From an uncultured Oxalicibacterium sp. (GTDB lineage Bacteria; Pseudomonadota; Gammaproteobacteria; Burkholderiales; Burkholderiaceae_D), in assembly GCF_913776015.1 (NCBI RefSeq), contig NZ_CAJYMD010000001.1, positions 1 to 64,000 on the forward strand: DNA of 64,000 nt. Direction: 5' to 3'. Shown one piece after another: positions 1 through 7,949 of the stretch. The translations under genes and the position numbers were made by a program. Position 1 is the first letter of the stretch, and every line of letters begins with the position of its first letter. The notes beneath the pieces are model-generated. The model was not told where the DNA came from. It was given only the letters and a program-made list of their open reading frames with translations, and ran no database searches.

Positions 1-92
1 TGCGGGCTGATGGCGTTCAGACCGACCTGCAGCCCCCAGCGTAACCAGCATCCGAGCACGCCTCCCACGCCGACTGCCAACCAGGACATCAT
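1..92 (-). CDS. crcB: CrcB/Fluc fluoride channel, N-terminal part only
   Basis: Partial gene running off the left edge; only the first 30 or so residues are visible. They read MMSWLAVGVGGVLGCWLRWG and on, the start of a first transmembrane helix with the GG-x-LG-x-x-x-R-W pattern typical of CrcB/Fluc proteins, small inner-membrane channels that export fluoride. The ATG overlaps the moaE stop as ATGA, so it is probably translationally coupled to moaE and the last visible member of the thrC-moeA-moaD-moaE run. A second ATG follows directly and could also be used. No fluoride riboswitch can be expected here because the gene sits inside an operon. Identity rests on a short stretch. Confidence 0.72.
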   Translation of the reverse strand, partial: MMSWLAVGVGGVLGCWLRWGLQVGLNAISP

Positions 93-568
93 TTTTCACC
101 ACCCTGCAAGGCAAGGTCGATATGCCATTTCTTGAGCGCTTCATCATCCGTCACGCGTGCATCGACCCATCGCGCGCCCTGCGGCGTCTGTTCCTTTTTC
201 CAGAACGGTGCGTCGGTCTTCAGGTAATCGATGATGAATTCGCAGGCGTCGAAGGCTTCGCCACGATGCGCCGAGGTGACCGCCACCAGCACGATCTGAT
301 CCTTCGGCAGCAATGGGCCAACGCGGTGGATCACCAGCGCATCACCAAGTTGCCAGCGCTGCTTTGCCTCATCGACGATATTCTGCAGCGCCTTTTCGGT
401 CATGCCCGGATAGTGCTCAAGCTCCATCGCAGCGACATTGCTGCCTTCGTTCATGTCGCGGACGGTACCGATGAACGTGACGACGGCACCGATCTGCGGA
501 CAGTCGGCGCGCAAGGCAGCGACTTCGGCGCTGACATCAAAATCTTCGGTCTGGACTCGTACCGGCAT
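89..568 (-). CDS. moaE: Molybdopterin synthase catalytic (large) subunit MoaE
   Basis: MoaE, with thiocarboxylated MoaD, inserts the dithiolene sulfurs that turn cyclic pyranopterin monophosphate into molybdopterin in the cytoplasm. The 159-residue product has the usual length and shows the active-site region HRGEAFDACEF (about 101-111) followed by YLKTDAPFWKKE, carrying the family's His-Arg pair and conserved lysines. I start at the ATG at 568 because GGAGG lies five bases before it; the frame opens further upstream only through a TTG at 592 that lacks such a site. It lies 20 bases after moaD and overlaps crcB by four bases. Confidence 0.95.
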   Translation of the reverse strand: MPVRVQTEDFDVSAEVAALRADCPQIGAVVTFIGTVRDMNEGSNVAAMELEHYPGMTEKALQNIVDEAKQRWQLGDALVIHRVGPLLPKDQIVLVAVTSAHRGEAFDACEFIIDYLKTDAPFWKKEQTPQGARWVDARVTDDEALKKWHIDLALQGGEK

Positions 569-588
569 GGCGGCCTCCGCTTGCAGGA

Positions 589-846
589 TCAACCGCCGGT
601 AACCGGCGGGAAGAATGCGACTTCGCTGCCGTCTTCGATCGGCGTGTCGGCATCGGTCATATTCTGTTGGTAAGCCATGCGCAGGGAACGCCCTTCGGCC
701 AGCGTTTCGGCCCAGACGCCGCCGCGTTCACGCAGGAAGGCGCGCACGGCACCGACCGTGTTCACGCCGTCCGGCAGTTCCACAGTTTCCTGCGACACAC
801 CCAGCGCTTCACGCACGCTGGCAAAAAAACGGAGTTCAATCTTCAT
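589..846 (-). CDS. moaD: Molybdopterin synthase sulfur-carrier (small) subunit MoaD
   Basis: An 85-residue ubiquitin-like sulfur carrier whose C-terminal Gly-Gly (VTGG end) is adenylated and thiocarboxylated, then donates sulfur to MoaE. The beta-grasp pattern MKIELRFFASVREALG at the N-terminus, DGSEVAFFPPVTGG at the C-terminus and the direct position before moaE make the call firm. Only two bases separate it from the moeA stop codon, so moeA-moaD-moaE are almost certainly one transcript. Confidence 0.95.
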   Translation of the reverse strand: MKIELRFFASVREALGVSQETVELPDGVNTVGAVRAFLRERGGVWAETLAEGRSLRMAYQQNMTDADTPIEDGSEVAFFPPVTGG

Positions 847-848
847 GT

Positions 849-2150
849 TCAGGCCATCAATTCACTGAAAGGAATAAAACGCACCACCTCGCCACGGGCA
901 ATCGTCTTGCCCGGCGGATTATCGATCAGGCCATCGCCCCACACCGTCGAGGTCAGCACGCCCGAACTCTGGTTCGGAAACAGATCGAGCCCACCCTGCG
1001 GATTGATGCGCGCACGCAGGAATTCATTGCGACGGTCGGCTCTCGGCCAGTCGAAATCGGCGCGCATGGCATACGACGGCACACCGACATCCTGCACGCC
1101 CTGCAAACGCAGAATAAAGGGACGCACAAACAGCAAAAAGGTCACGAAACTCGATACCGGATTGCCGGGCAAGCCGAGGAAGAATGCCTTGCCTGCGGCA
1201 TCGGCATCTGATCCGGAACGATCGACTTCACCAAATGCCAGCGGCTTGCCCGGCTTCAACGCAATCTGCCACATGTTCAGCCGCCCTTCGGCTTCGACCG
1301 CCGGCTTGACGTGATCTTCCTCGCCGACCGATACGCCGCCCGAGGTGATGATCAGATCGTGATATTGCGCGGCGCGGCGCAAGGTCGTGCGCGTCGCTTC
1401 CAGCGTATCGGGCACGATACCGTAATCGGTCATCTCGCAGCCAAGACGCTGCAGCAAGCCACGCAGGGTAAAGCGATTGGAGTTATAGATTGCACCGGGC
1501 TTCAGCGCTTCTCCCGGCATCGCCAGTTCATCACCGGTAAAGAACACGGCGACCCGCAACTTGCGCACCACTGGCAACGTGGCGAGGCCAACCGATGCGG
1601 CCAGCCCCAGTTCCTGCGCACGCAGACGCTGCCCGGCTTGCAGGATGGTCGCGCCTTCGCGAATATCCTCACCGGCACGACGTATCCATTCCCCCGCGAC
1701 CGGCACATGACGCACGGTAACCACATCGCCGTACTCGTTCTTGCCGGCTTCGCAAGCTTCCTGCATCACGACCGCATCGGCACCGTCAGGAATCATCGCT
1801 CCGGTAAAGATGCGCGCCGCCGTACCAGGCTCCAGGGGTTGGCCGACGTATCCGGCCGGAATGCGCTGGCTGATGTGCAAGGTGGCGCTGCCACTGGCGC
1901 AATCCGCCGCGCGCACGGCATAGCCATCCATCTGCGTGTTGTCGGCAGGCGGCACATTCAGTTGCGAGGTTTGTGCTTCGGCCAGAATGCGGCCGTGCGC
2001 ATCGATGGTGGCGAGCTTTTCCGTTTCCATCAGCGGCCGTGCTGCAGCCAGCAGAAAATCCCGTGCGTCCGCGACACTCAACATGGGTTTCATTGCGGGA
2101 GGATTCGTGGATACGGTCATGTCTTTGGCGACAAACGAACGTTCTGTCAT
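849..2150 (-). CDS. moeA: Molybdopterin molybdenumtransferase MoeA
   Basis: MoeA ligates molybdate to adenylylated molybdopterin, the last general step of molybdenum-cofactor synthesis. The 433-residue product contains the MoaB/Mog-like domain signatures TSGGVSVGEEDHVK and GLPGNPVSSFVTF and the N-terminal DNTQMDGYAVRA motif of the family. The ATG at 2150 is six bases from the thrC stop; weaker internal starts at 2117 and 2090 are possible because the first 20 residues are not conserved-looking and no strong ribosome site precedes 2150. Co-transcribed with thrC upstream and moaD-moaE downstream. Confidence 0.94.
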   Translation of the reverse strand: MTERSFVAKDMTVSTNPPAMKPMLSVADARDFLLAAARPLMETEKLATIDAHGRILAEAQTSQLNVPPADNTQMDGYAVRAADCASGSATLHISQRIPAGYVGQPLEPGTAARIFTGAMIPDGADAVVMQEACEAGKNEYGDVVTVRHVPVAGEWIRRAGEDIREGATILQAGQRLRAQELGLAASVGLATLPVVRKLRVAVFFTGDELAMPGEALKPGAIYNSNRFTLRGLLQRLGCEMTDYGIVPDTLEATRTTLRRAAQYHDLIITSGGVSVGEEDHVKPAVEAEGRLNMWQIALKPGKPLAFGEVDRSGSDADAAGKAFFLGLPGNPVSSFVTFLLFVRPFILRLQGVQDVGVPSYAMRADFDWPRADRRNEFLRARINPQGGLDLFPNQSSGVLTSTVWGDGLIDNPPGKTIARGEVVRFIPFSELMA

Positions 2151-2155
2151 GCCGC

Positions 2156-3616
2156 TTACAAACCGGTATGACTGGCGATGAACGCCTTCATCTTGTCAAT
2201 GTCGGTCGTCATCACTTCAAAGCGCTGTGGCAGGTCTTCGATATTTTCGAAACCGGCCGGACGCTCCGCATCGCGGCCCAGCGCCTCCTGAATCGTTTCA
2301 TTGAACTTGGCCGGCAAGGCGGTTTCCATCACGATCATGGTGACACCGGGCGTCATGTGCTCGCGCGCGACTTTCAAGCCATCCGCCGTATGCGTATCGA
2401 TCATCAGATCATGCTGCTGGAACAGCTCGCGAATCGTCACCAAGCGGTCGGCATGCGTCGATTTGCCCGATACAAAGCCGAACTGCGCAACCTTCGCAAA
2501 CTCGTCGCCATCACTGCCCGGCTGGCCCGACAGATCGAAGCCGCCGTGCGTTTCCACTTTCTGGAACAAGGCGCGCACGCGCGCGCCATCGCGGCCCAGC
2601 AAATCGAAGACAAAGCGCTCGAAGTTGGATGCCTTGCTGATATCCATGCTCGGGCTGGTGGTGTGATACGTCTCGGCCGACTTGCGCACGCGGTAAATGC
2701 CGGTACGGAAAAATTCGTCGAGCACATCGTTTTCGTTGGTCGCGACGACCAGCTTGTCGATCGGCAAACCCATCATGCGCGCAATGTGACCGGCGCAGAT
2801 ATTGCCGAAATTACCCGATGGCACGGTAAACGACACCTTTTGCTCGTTGCTGGCCGTCACGCTCAGGTAACCACGGAAATAGTAGATGACCTGCGCCACC
2901 ACGCGTGCCCAGTTAATCGAATTGACGGTGCCGATCTTGTGCTTTTGCTTGAACGCGTGATCGTTCGATACGGCCTTGACCATGTCCTGGCAGTCATCAA
3001 ACACACCTTCTACGGCCAGATTGAAAATATTTGGATCTTGCAGACTGAACATCTGTGCGGTCTGGAAGGCGCTCATTTTCTTGTGCGGTGACAGCATGAA
3101 GACTCGAATGCCCTTCTTCCCGCGCATCGCGTATTCGGCAGCGCTGCCGGTATCGCCAGATGTCGCACCAAAGATATTGAGTTCGGCATGCTGTTTGGCC
3201 AATGTGTACTCGAACAGATTGCCGAGCAACTGCATTGCCATATCTTTGAAGGCCAGCGTTGGACCATTCGACAGCGCTTGCAACATCAACTTGCTGCCGT
3301 TTTTCTCTTCGACCAGGCGCACCGGCGTAATGCGCGAAGCATCCTCACCCTGGCGTGCATTACGGTACACATCCGCCGTGTAGGTCTTGTGCGCCAACGC
3401 ATGCAAATCGGCATCCGGAATGTCGGTAGCGAATTTCTTCAGAATTTCATACGCCAGATCGGCATACGACAGCGTGCGCCATGTATCGAGTTCGGCTAGT
3501 GTTACTTGCGGATAACTGGCCGGCAGGTACAAGCCGCCATCGGGCGCAAGGCCGCCAAGCAGAATCTGTGAAAAGGACTGATCAGGAGCATTGCCACGCG
3601 TCGAAATATATTGCAT
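2156..3616 (-). CDS. thrC: Threonine synthase ThrC
   Basis: PLP enzyme that converts O-phosphohomoserine to threonine, the final step after Hom and ThrB. The 486-residue protein has the long-form threonine synthase N-terminus (MQYISTRG, then the PDGGLYLP stretch) and the PLP lysine in LAFKDMAMQL, about Lys124. The frame is open upstream to 3685, but the ATG at 3616 gives the family's normal N-terminus. A terminator separates it from hom, while moeA follows after only five bases, so it appears to head the thrC-moeA-moaD-moaE-crcB unit with its own promoter. No thrB is in this window. Confidence 0.96.
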   Translation of the reverse strand: MQYISTRGNAPDQSFSQILLGGLAPDGGLYLPASYPQVTLAELDTWRTLSYADLAYEILKKFATDIPDADLHALAHKTYTADVYRNARQGEDASRITPVRLVEEKNGSKLMLQALSNGPTLAFKDMAMQLLGNLFEYTLAKQHAELNIFGATSGDTGSAAEYAMRGKKGIRVFMLSPHKKMSAFQTAQMFSLQDPNIFNLAVEGVFDDCQDMVKAVSNDHAFKQKHKIGTVNSINWARVVAQVIYYFRGYLSVTASNEQKVSFTVPSGNFGNICAGHIARMMGLPIDKLVVATNENDVLDEFFRTGIYRVRKSAETYHTTSPSMDISKASNFERFVFDLLGRDGARVRALFQKVETHGGFDLSGQPGSDGDEFAKVAQFGFVSGKSTHADRLVTIRELFQQHDLMIDTHTADGLKVAREHMTPGVTMIVMETALPAKFNETIQEALGRDAERPAGFENIEDLPQRFEVMTTDIDKMKAFIASHTGL

Positions 3617-3699
3617 GTCGTGTAGAAGTGAAAACCGAAAAACGGCCAACCGGCGGAGGTCAACCGTATAGCGAAGAACGCGCAATGGCGCGAGCCGCC

Positions 3700-3705
3700 A
3701 TTATA
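3700..3705 (-). promoter_or_regulatory. Candidate -10 box for thrC
   Basis: A perfect TATAAT preceded by GG lies on the minus strand about 85 bases before the thrC ATG and downstream of the hom terminator. No good -35 element is visible at the normal distance, so this is only a candidate. Confidence 0.4.
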
Positions 3706-3776
3706 CCCCTCGACGGCATTTTTCCCCTAGGGCAGCGCATTTCCCGCATGCGACATCACCGGAGAAAGCCGGCAAC

Positions 3777-3805
3777 AAAAAAGGCGCCTAAGCGCCTTCT
3801 TTTTG
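3777..3805 (-). terminator. Intrinsic terminator between hom and thrC
   Basis: Read on the minus strand, a GC-rich AAGGCGC stem pairs with GCGCCTT across a three- to four-base loop and is followed by a run of T. It would end the alaA-hom transcript before thrC. The plus-strand reading also ends in T residues but has no gene to serve. Confidence 0.75.
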
Positions 3806-3819
3806 CATTCTTGACAAAC

Positions 3820-5130
3820 TCAGCTGAAATGTTCGAGTCGCAGTTTCGTTACCTGACCAAGAACGGTCGGCAAGGCTTCGATCTTGCGGATGGCGGCTTC
3901 GACATTCTTTTCCTGCGTCTGATGCGTCAGGATGATGATGTCGGTCTGCGTTTCACCCAAAGCCGGCTCTTTCTGCATCATGGCATCGATCGAGATCGTC
4001 GATTCGGCGAGGATGCTGGTTACATTGGCCAGCACGCCCAGTTTGTCGGCCACATGCAAGCGCAGGTAATAGCTAGTCGTCACTTCGGCGATCGGCAGAA
4101 TGGGAAGATTCGAAATCGACTGCGGCTGGAATGCAAGATACGGTACGCGTTGTTCAGGCGACGCATCTGCCAGACGTGCGATATCGACCAGATCGGCAAT
4201 CACGGCCGAAGCGGTCGGTTCGGAACCGGCGCCCTTGCCGTAATACAGGGTGGCGCCAACAGCATCGCCATTGACGAGTACGGCATTCATCGCCCCTTCG
4301 ACATTCGCGATTAAACGCTTGGAAGGAATCAGCGTCGGATGCACGCGCAACTCGATACCAGCCTCCGTGCGTTTGGCAATGCCGAGCAGCTTAATGCGAT
4401 AACCGAGTTGTTCGGCATAGCGGATGTCGACCGCTTCGAGCTTGGTGATGCCTTCCACGTGCGCCTTAGCGAACTGCACGGGAATACCGAATGCCATTGA
4501 AGCCATGAGAGTGGCCTTGTGCGCGGCATCGATACCTTCAATATCGAAAGTCGGATCGGCTTCCGCGTAGCCCAGGCGTTGCGCTTCTTTCAACACGGTA
4601 TCGAAATCCGATCCCTTGTCGCGCATTTCCGACAGGATGAAGTTGGTCGTACCGTTGATGATGCCGGCAATCCATTGAATGCGGTTGGCCGTCAAGCCTT
4701 CACGCAGCGCCTTGATGATCGGGATGCCGCCAGCTACCGCCGCTTCGTACGCCACCATCACGCCTTTTTCCTGTGCAGCACGGAAAATCTCGTCGCCATG
4801 CGTCGCCAGCAAGGCCTTGTTGGCCGTAACGATATGCTTGCCGTTGGCAATCGCCTTCAGCACCAGTTCCTTGGCCACACCGTAACCACCGATCAGTTCG
4901 ATGACGATATCGACGTCGGGATGATTGACAACCAGATTGCCATCGCTGACGACTTCGCACTGCGTACCGACCAGCTCGCGCGCACGCGCTTCATTCAGAT
5001 CGGCCACGATCACGATCTCGATACCGCGACCGGCACGGCGTGCAATTTCTTCCTGATTGCGTTTGAGAACGTTGAATGTGCCGGCACCGACGGTACCAAT
5101 GCCCAGCAAGCCTACTTTGATCGATTTCAT
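3820..5130 (-). CDS. hom: Homoserine dehydrogenase Hom
   Basis: Reduces aspartate semialdehyde to homoserine with NAD(P)H, the branch point to threonine and methionine. The 436-residue product starts with a Rossmann nucleotide-binding loop (VGLLGIGTVGAGTF, about 6-19), has the catalytic-core motif TANKALLATHG near residue 103, and ends with an ACT-type regulatory domain (YYLRLHVADKLGVLANVTS and on), which in this family usually means feedback inhibition by threonine. It is a monofunctional enzyme without a fused aspartate kinase. It lies 45 bases downstream of alaA and is followed by a terminator. Confidence 0.96.
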   Translation of the reverse strand: MKSIKVGLLGIGTVGAGTFNVLKRNQEEIARRAGRGIEIVIVADLNEARARELVGTQCEVVSDGNLVVNHPDVDIVIELIGGYGVAKELVLKAIANGKHIVTANKALLATHGDEIFRAAQEKGVMVAYEAAVAGGIPIIKALREGLTANRIQWIAGIINGTTNFILSEMRDKGSDFDTVLKEAQRLGYAEADPTFDIEGIDAAHKATLMASMAFGIPVQFAKAHVEGITKLEAVDIRYAEQLGYRIKLLGIAKRTEAGIELRVHPTLIPSKRLIANVEGAMNAVLVNGDAVGATLYYGKGAGSEPTASAVIADLVDIARLADASPEQRVPYLAFQPQSISNLPILPIAEVTTSYYLRLHVADKLGVLANVTSILAESTISIDAMMQKEPALGETQTDIIILTHQTQEKNVEAAIRKIEALPTVLGQVTKLRLEHFS

Positions 5131-5175
5131 AAATCTCTATGTAAAGGGAATAACGGTGCTACCGGAATCAGACGC

Positions 5176-6408
5176 TCAGGCAGCAATGCCGACGCGGCGG
5201 CGATAGCCTTCGAGGAAATGCGCGATGCGGCCGATGGCCACCGTCAAATCGTCCGAATTCGGCAGGAACACGACACGGAAGTGATCCGTGGTCGGGCAAT
5301 TGAAGCCGGTGCCCTGCACGATCAGCACGCTTTCCTCGGCCAGCAACTGGTAGGCAAATTCCTGATCATCGGCAATCGGATACATCTTCGGATCTAGGCG
5401 CGGGAACATGTAGAGCGCCGATTTCGGCTTGACGCAGGTCACACCCGGAATGTCGGTCAGCAGCTTGTGCGCCAGATCGCGCTGACGCAGCAGACGACCG
5501 CCAGGGCCGATCAGATCATTGATGCTTTGATAGCCGCCGAGCGCAGTCTGAATGGCGAACTGGCCGGGCACGTTCGAGCACAGACGCATCGACGCCAGCA
5601 TGTTCAAACCTTCGATGTAGTCCTTGGCATGGCGCTTTTCGCCGGAAACGATCATCCAGCCGGCGCGATAACCACATGCACGGTAGTTCTTCGACAGGCC
5701 GTTGAACGTGATAAACAACACATCATCGGCCAGCGAAGCCAGCGACGTATGCGTGGCACCATCGTAAAGAACCTTGTCGTAAATCTCGTCAGCGAAAACG
5801 ATCAATTGATGCTGGCGCGCCAGCTCGACGATCTGCTGCAGCAATTCAACGGGGTAAAGTGCGCCCGTCGGATTGTTGGGGTTGATGACAACGATTGCAC
5901 GCGTGTTCGAATTGATCTTGCTCTTGATATCGGCAATGTCCGGAAACCAGTCAGCCTGCTCGTCGCAAACGTAATGCACAGGACGGCCGCCGGACAGGCT
6001 GACCGCTGCGGTCCACAGCGGATAGTCGGGCGATGGCACCAGCACTTCGTCGCCGCTGTTGAGCAGCGCATTCATGCTCATGACGATGAGTTCCGATGCG
6101 CCGTTACCCAGATAAATATCGTCGATCGTGACGCCGGCAATCTTCTTCTCCTGCGTGTACTGCATGACGGCCTTGCGCGGGGCGAACAAACCCTTGGAAT
6201 CCGTGTAACCCGACGCATTCGACATATTGCGAATCATGTCCTGCACGATCTCGTCCGGCGCATCGAAACCGAAAGTCGCCAGATTGCCGATGTTCAGCTT
6301 GATGATCTTGTGCCCCTCTTCCTCCATCTGACGCGCTTTTTCGAGCACGGGGCCACGAATGTCATAACAAACGTCATCCAGTTTTTTCGATTTTTGAATC
6401 GGTCGCAC
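5176..6408 (-). CDS. alaA: Alanine transaminase, AlaA type
   Basis: Class I PLP aminotransferase making alanine from pyruvate and glutamate. The 410-residue protein aligns from its first residues with the AlaA/YfbQ signature (PIQKSKKLDDVCYDIRGP), has VINPNNPTGALY (about 174-185), FADEIYDKVLYDG, and the PLP lysine in FNGLSKNYRACGYR at about Lys240. The start codon is GTG, chosen because it gives the family N-terminus. It leads into hom after 45 bases, a gene order repeated in related betaproteobacteria. The family motif NIGNPAPFGF reads NIGNLATFGF here. Confidence 0.93.
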   Translation of the reverse strand: MRPIQKSKKLDDVCYDIRGPVLEKARQMEEEGHKIIKLNIGNLATFGFDAPDEIVQDMIRNMSNASGYTDSKGLFAPRKAVMQYTQEKKIAGVTIDDIYLGNGASELIVMSMNALLNSGDEVLVPSPDYPLWTAAVSLSGGRPVHYVCDEQADWFPDIADIKSKINSNTRAIVVINPNNPTGALYPVELLQQIVELARQHQLIVFADEIYDKVLYDGATHTSLASLADDVLFITFNGLSKNYRACGYRAGWMIVSGEKRHAKDYIEGLNMLASMRLCSNVPGQFAIQTALGGYQSINDLIGPGGRLLRQRDLAHKLLTDIPGVTCVKPKSALYMFPRLDPKMYPIADDQEFAYQLLAEESVLIVQGTGFNCPTTDHFRVVFLPNSDDLTVAIGRIAHFLEGYRRRVGIAA

Positions 6409-6612
6409 AGCGGGGTTTCCTTGAATAATGTCAGAGTGGCAAGAGGCTGCTCATGAGCGGGCGGCGGCGCCGGAGACCTTTGGCGCCAGGGGAAGCGGGA
6501 CGGGGTTCGGCGTCAGAAATGGCAATGCCTGAATGCATCGCAAAAGAGAGTCATTTTGCCGAAGTCGCGTGATTTTATCAATCGATAAGGGTTGTTCCGC
6601 AGATGAAAACGT

Positions 6613-6618
6613 TACAAT
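6613..6618 (+). promoter_or_regulatory. Candidate -10 box upstream of the Mth938-like gene
   Basis: TACAAT with a TTGTTC 15 bases upstream lies in the 280-base gap between the divergent alaA and Mth938-like genes. The spacing is short, so confidence is low. Nothing else was recognised in that gap. Confidence 0.3.
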
Positions 6619-6688
6619 TGGCCTTTACTTTTCCGAGATAGTCGCTCGCCAAACCCTGCCGCTGCGACGGCCATACGAAACAACCGCC

Positions 6689-7063
6689 ATGAAGCTGCAC
6701 AGCACACCGACCCAGCAATATCAAACCGTGACTGCCTACGACGATGAAGGCGTCGAAATCAACCTCAAGCGCTATGCGCACAGCCTGCTGGTGCTGCCTG
6801 AATCCGCCCCCGTCGCCTGGGATGTCAGCGGATTCGATTCACTGAGCGCTACGCACTTCGACGCCATCAATGCCTTGCAGCCGGATGTCGTCATTCTCGG
6901 CACCGGCGCACGTCAACGCTTCGTGCATCCGCGCCTGATCGCCTCGCTGTCGCAACGCCGAATTGGTGTGGAAAGCATGGACAATCAGGCTGCTTGCCGC
7001 ACCTACAACATTTTGATGAGTGAAGGCCGTAAAGTCGCTCTGGCACTGATTTTCGAAGGATGA
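6689..7063 (+). CDS. Mth938-like domain (DUF498) protein
   Basis: A 124-residue soluble protein of the DUF498/Mth938-like fold family, seen widely in proteobacteria and sometimes described as Xcc1710-like. Visible pattern: an N-terminal beta-rich part, then VVILGTGARQRFVHP and VESMDNQAACRTYNILMSEGRKVALALI, the conserved core of the family. Molecular function is not established. I use the ATG at 6689 because the family begins with a short MKLH-type strand; the frame is open further upstream to 6533. The Bcp gene follows 150 bases later. Confidence 0.75.
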   Translation: MKLHSTPTQQYQTVTAYDDEGVEINLKRYAHSLLVLPESAPVAWDVSGFDSLSATHFDAINALQPDVVILGTGARQRFVHPRLIASLSQRRIGVESMDNQAACRTYNILMSEGRKVALALIFEG

Positions 7064-7071
7064 AAAGAAGC

Positions 7072-7100
7072 GGCAAGAAGATTTCCAAAAATTTCTTGCC
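7072..7100 (+). other. Inverted repeat after the Mth938-like gene
   Basis: GGCAAGAA pairs with TTCTTGCC across about 13 bases, shortly after the stop codon, with a short T run further on. A weak terminator is possible. Confidence 0.35.
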
Positions 7101-7217
7101 TGACACCATTTTTATCGCTTGAACAAGCATTTGCCGCCCCCATCTGCTTTAATCGAAACGAGCCTTCCCGCTCCAGCAAGCAATTTGCCGCGTTCACTGC
7201 GGCCTCAAGCCAGAAAG

Positions 7218-7718
7218 ATGACCATGGATCAAGATCAAGCCGTCGCCGAAGCCGTATCCGCCGTCGGCCAGACCGTGCCCGACTTCAGTGCTGCCATGAC
7301 CGGCGAGCAAACGTTCAATCTGCCCGACTACAAGGGAAAAAAGATCGTTCTGTATTTTTACCCCAAGGACAACACGCCGGGCTGTACAACGGAAGGTTTG
7401 CAATTCCGCGATCTGTATCCCGAATTTCAGGCAGCTAATGCCGAAATCGTCGGCGTCAGCCGCGACAGCCTGCGTTCGCACGAAAACTTCAAGGCCAAGC
7501 TGGAATTACCCTTCCCTCTGATTTCAGATTCTGAAGAAACGCTGTGCAATCTCTTCAATGTCATGAAAATCAAGAACATGTACGGCAAAAAGGTACGCGG
7601 TATTGAACGTTCGACCTTTGTGATTGACGAAGCCGGCACATTGGTGAAAGAATGGCGTGGAGTAAAAGTGCCTGGACACATCGATGATGTACTGGAATTT
7701 GTGAAGGCTCTTGCCTAG
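7218..7718 (+). CDS. bcp: Thioredoxin-dependent thiol peroxidase, Bcp/PrxQ family
   Basis: Reduces hydrogen peroxide and organic hydroperoxides using thioredoxin. The 166-residue product has the Bcp fold pattern, YFYPKDNTPGCTTEG with the peroxidatic cysteine at about Cys56, then VGVSRDS and STFVIDEAG. The resolving cysteine found five residues later in E. coli Bcp is replaced by Leu61, so this looks like the one-Cys subgroup; another cysteine (about Cys110, SDSEETLCNLF) matches the third cysteine of the E. coli protein. The ATG six bases later at 7224 is an equally good start, since AGAAAG is better spaced from it. Confidence 0.92.
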   Translation: MTMDQDQAVAEAVSAVGQTVPDFSAAMTGEQTFNLPDYKGKKIVLYFYPKDNTPGCTTEGLQFRDLYPEFQAANAEIVGVSRDSLRSHENFKAKLELPFPLISDSEETLCNLFNVMKIKNMYGKKVRGIERSTFVIDEAGTLVKEWRGVKVPGHIDDVLEFVKALA

Positions 7719-7760
7719 GTTTACAAAGCCATTGAATTCAAAAGAATTTTCTAGAGAACA

Positions 7761-7804
7761 AGCCGTTTGCGGATTAGGCCGAAGGCCTTCCCAAACGGCT
7801 TTTT
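7761..7804 (+). terminator. Intrinsic terminator after bcp
   Basis: AAGCCGTTTG pairs with CAAACGGCTT and runs into TTTTT. The loop itself holds a smaller AGGCC/GGCCT hairpin. Confidence 0.85.
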
Positions 7805-7949
7805 TACTTTTTGATTTGCCAACTGCCTGCTTTGATCACCGTTTTTACCCTCCCACCAACCCTGTTTCATTCGCATCAGTCTTCCAGCCAGCTGCACGGC
7901 CGTCCCCTGTCTCCGTATCGTTTTTACCATTTTCCTGATCGAGGTCCTG

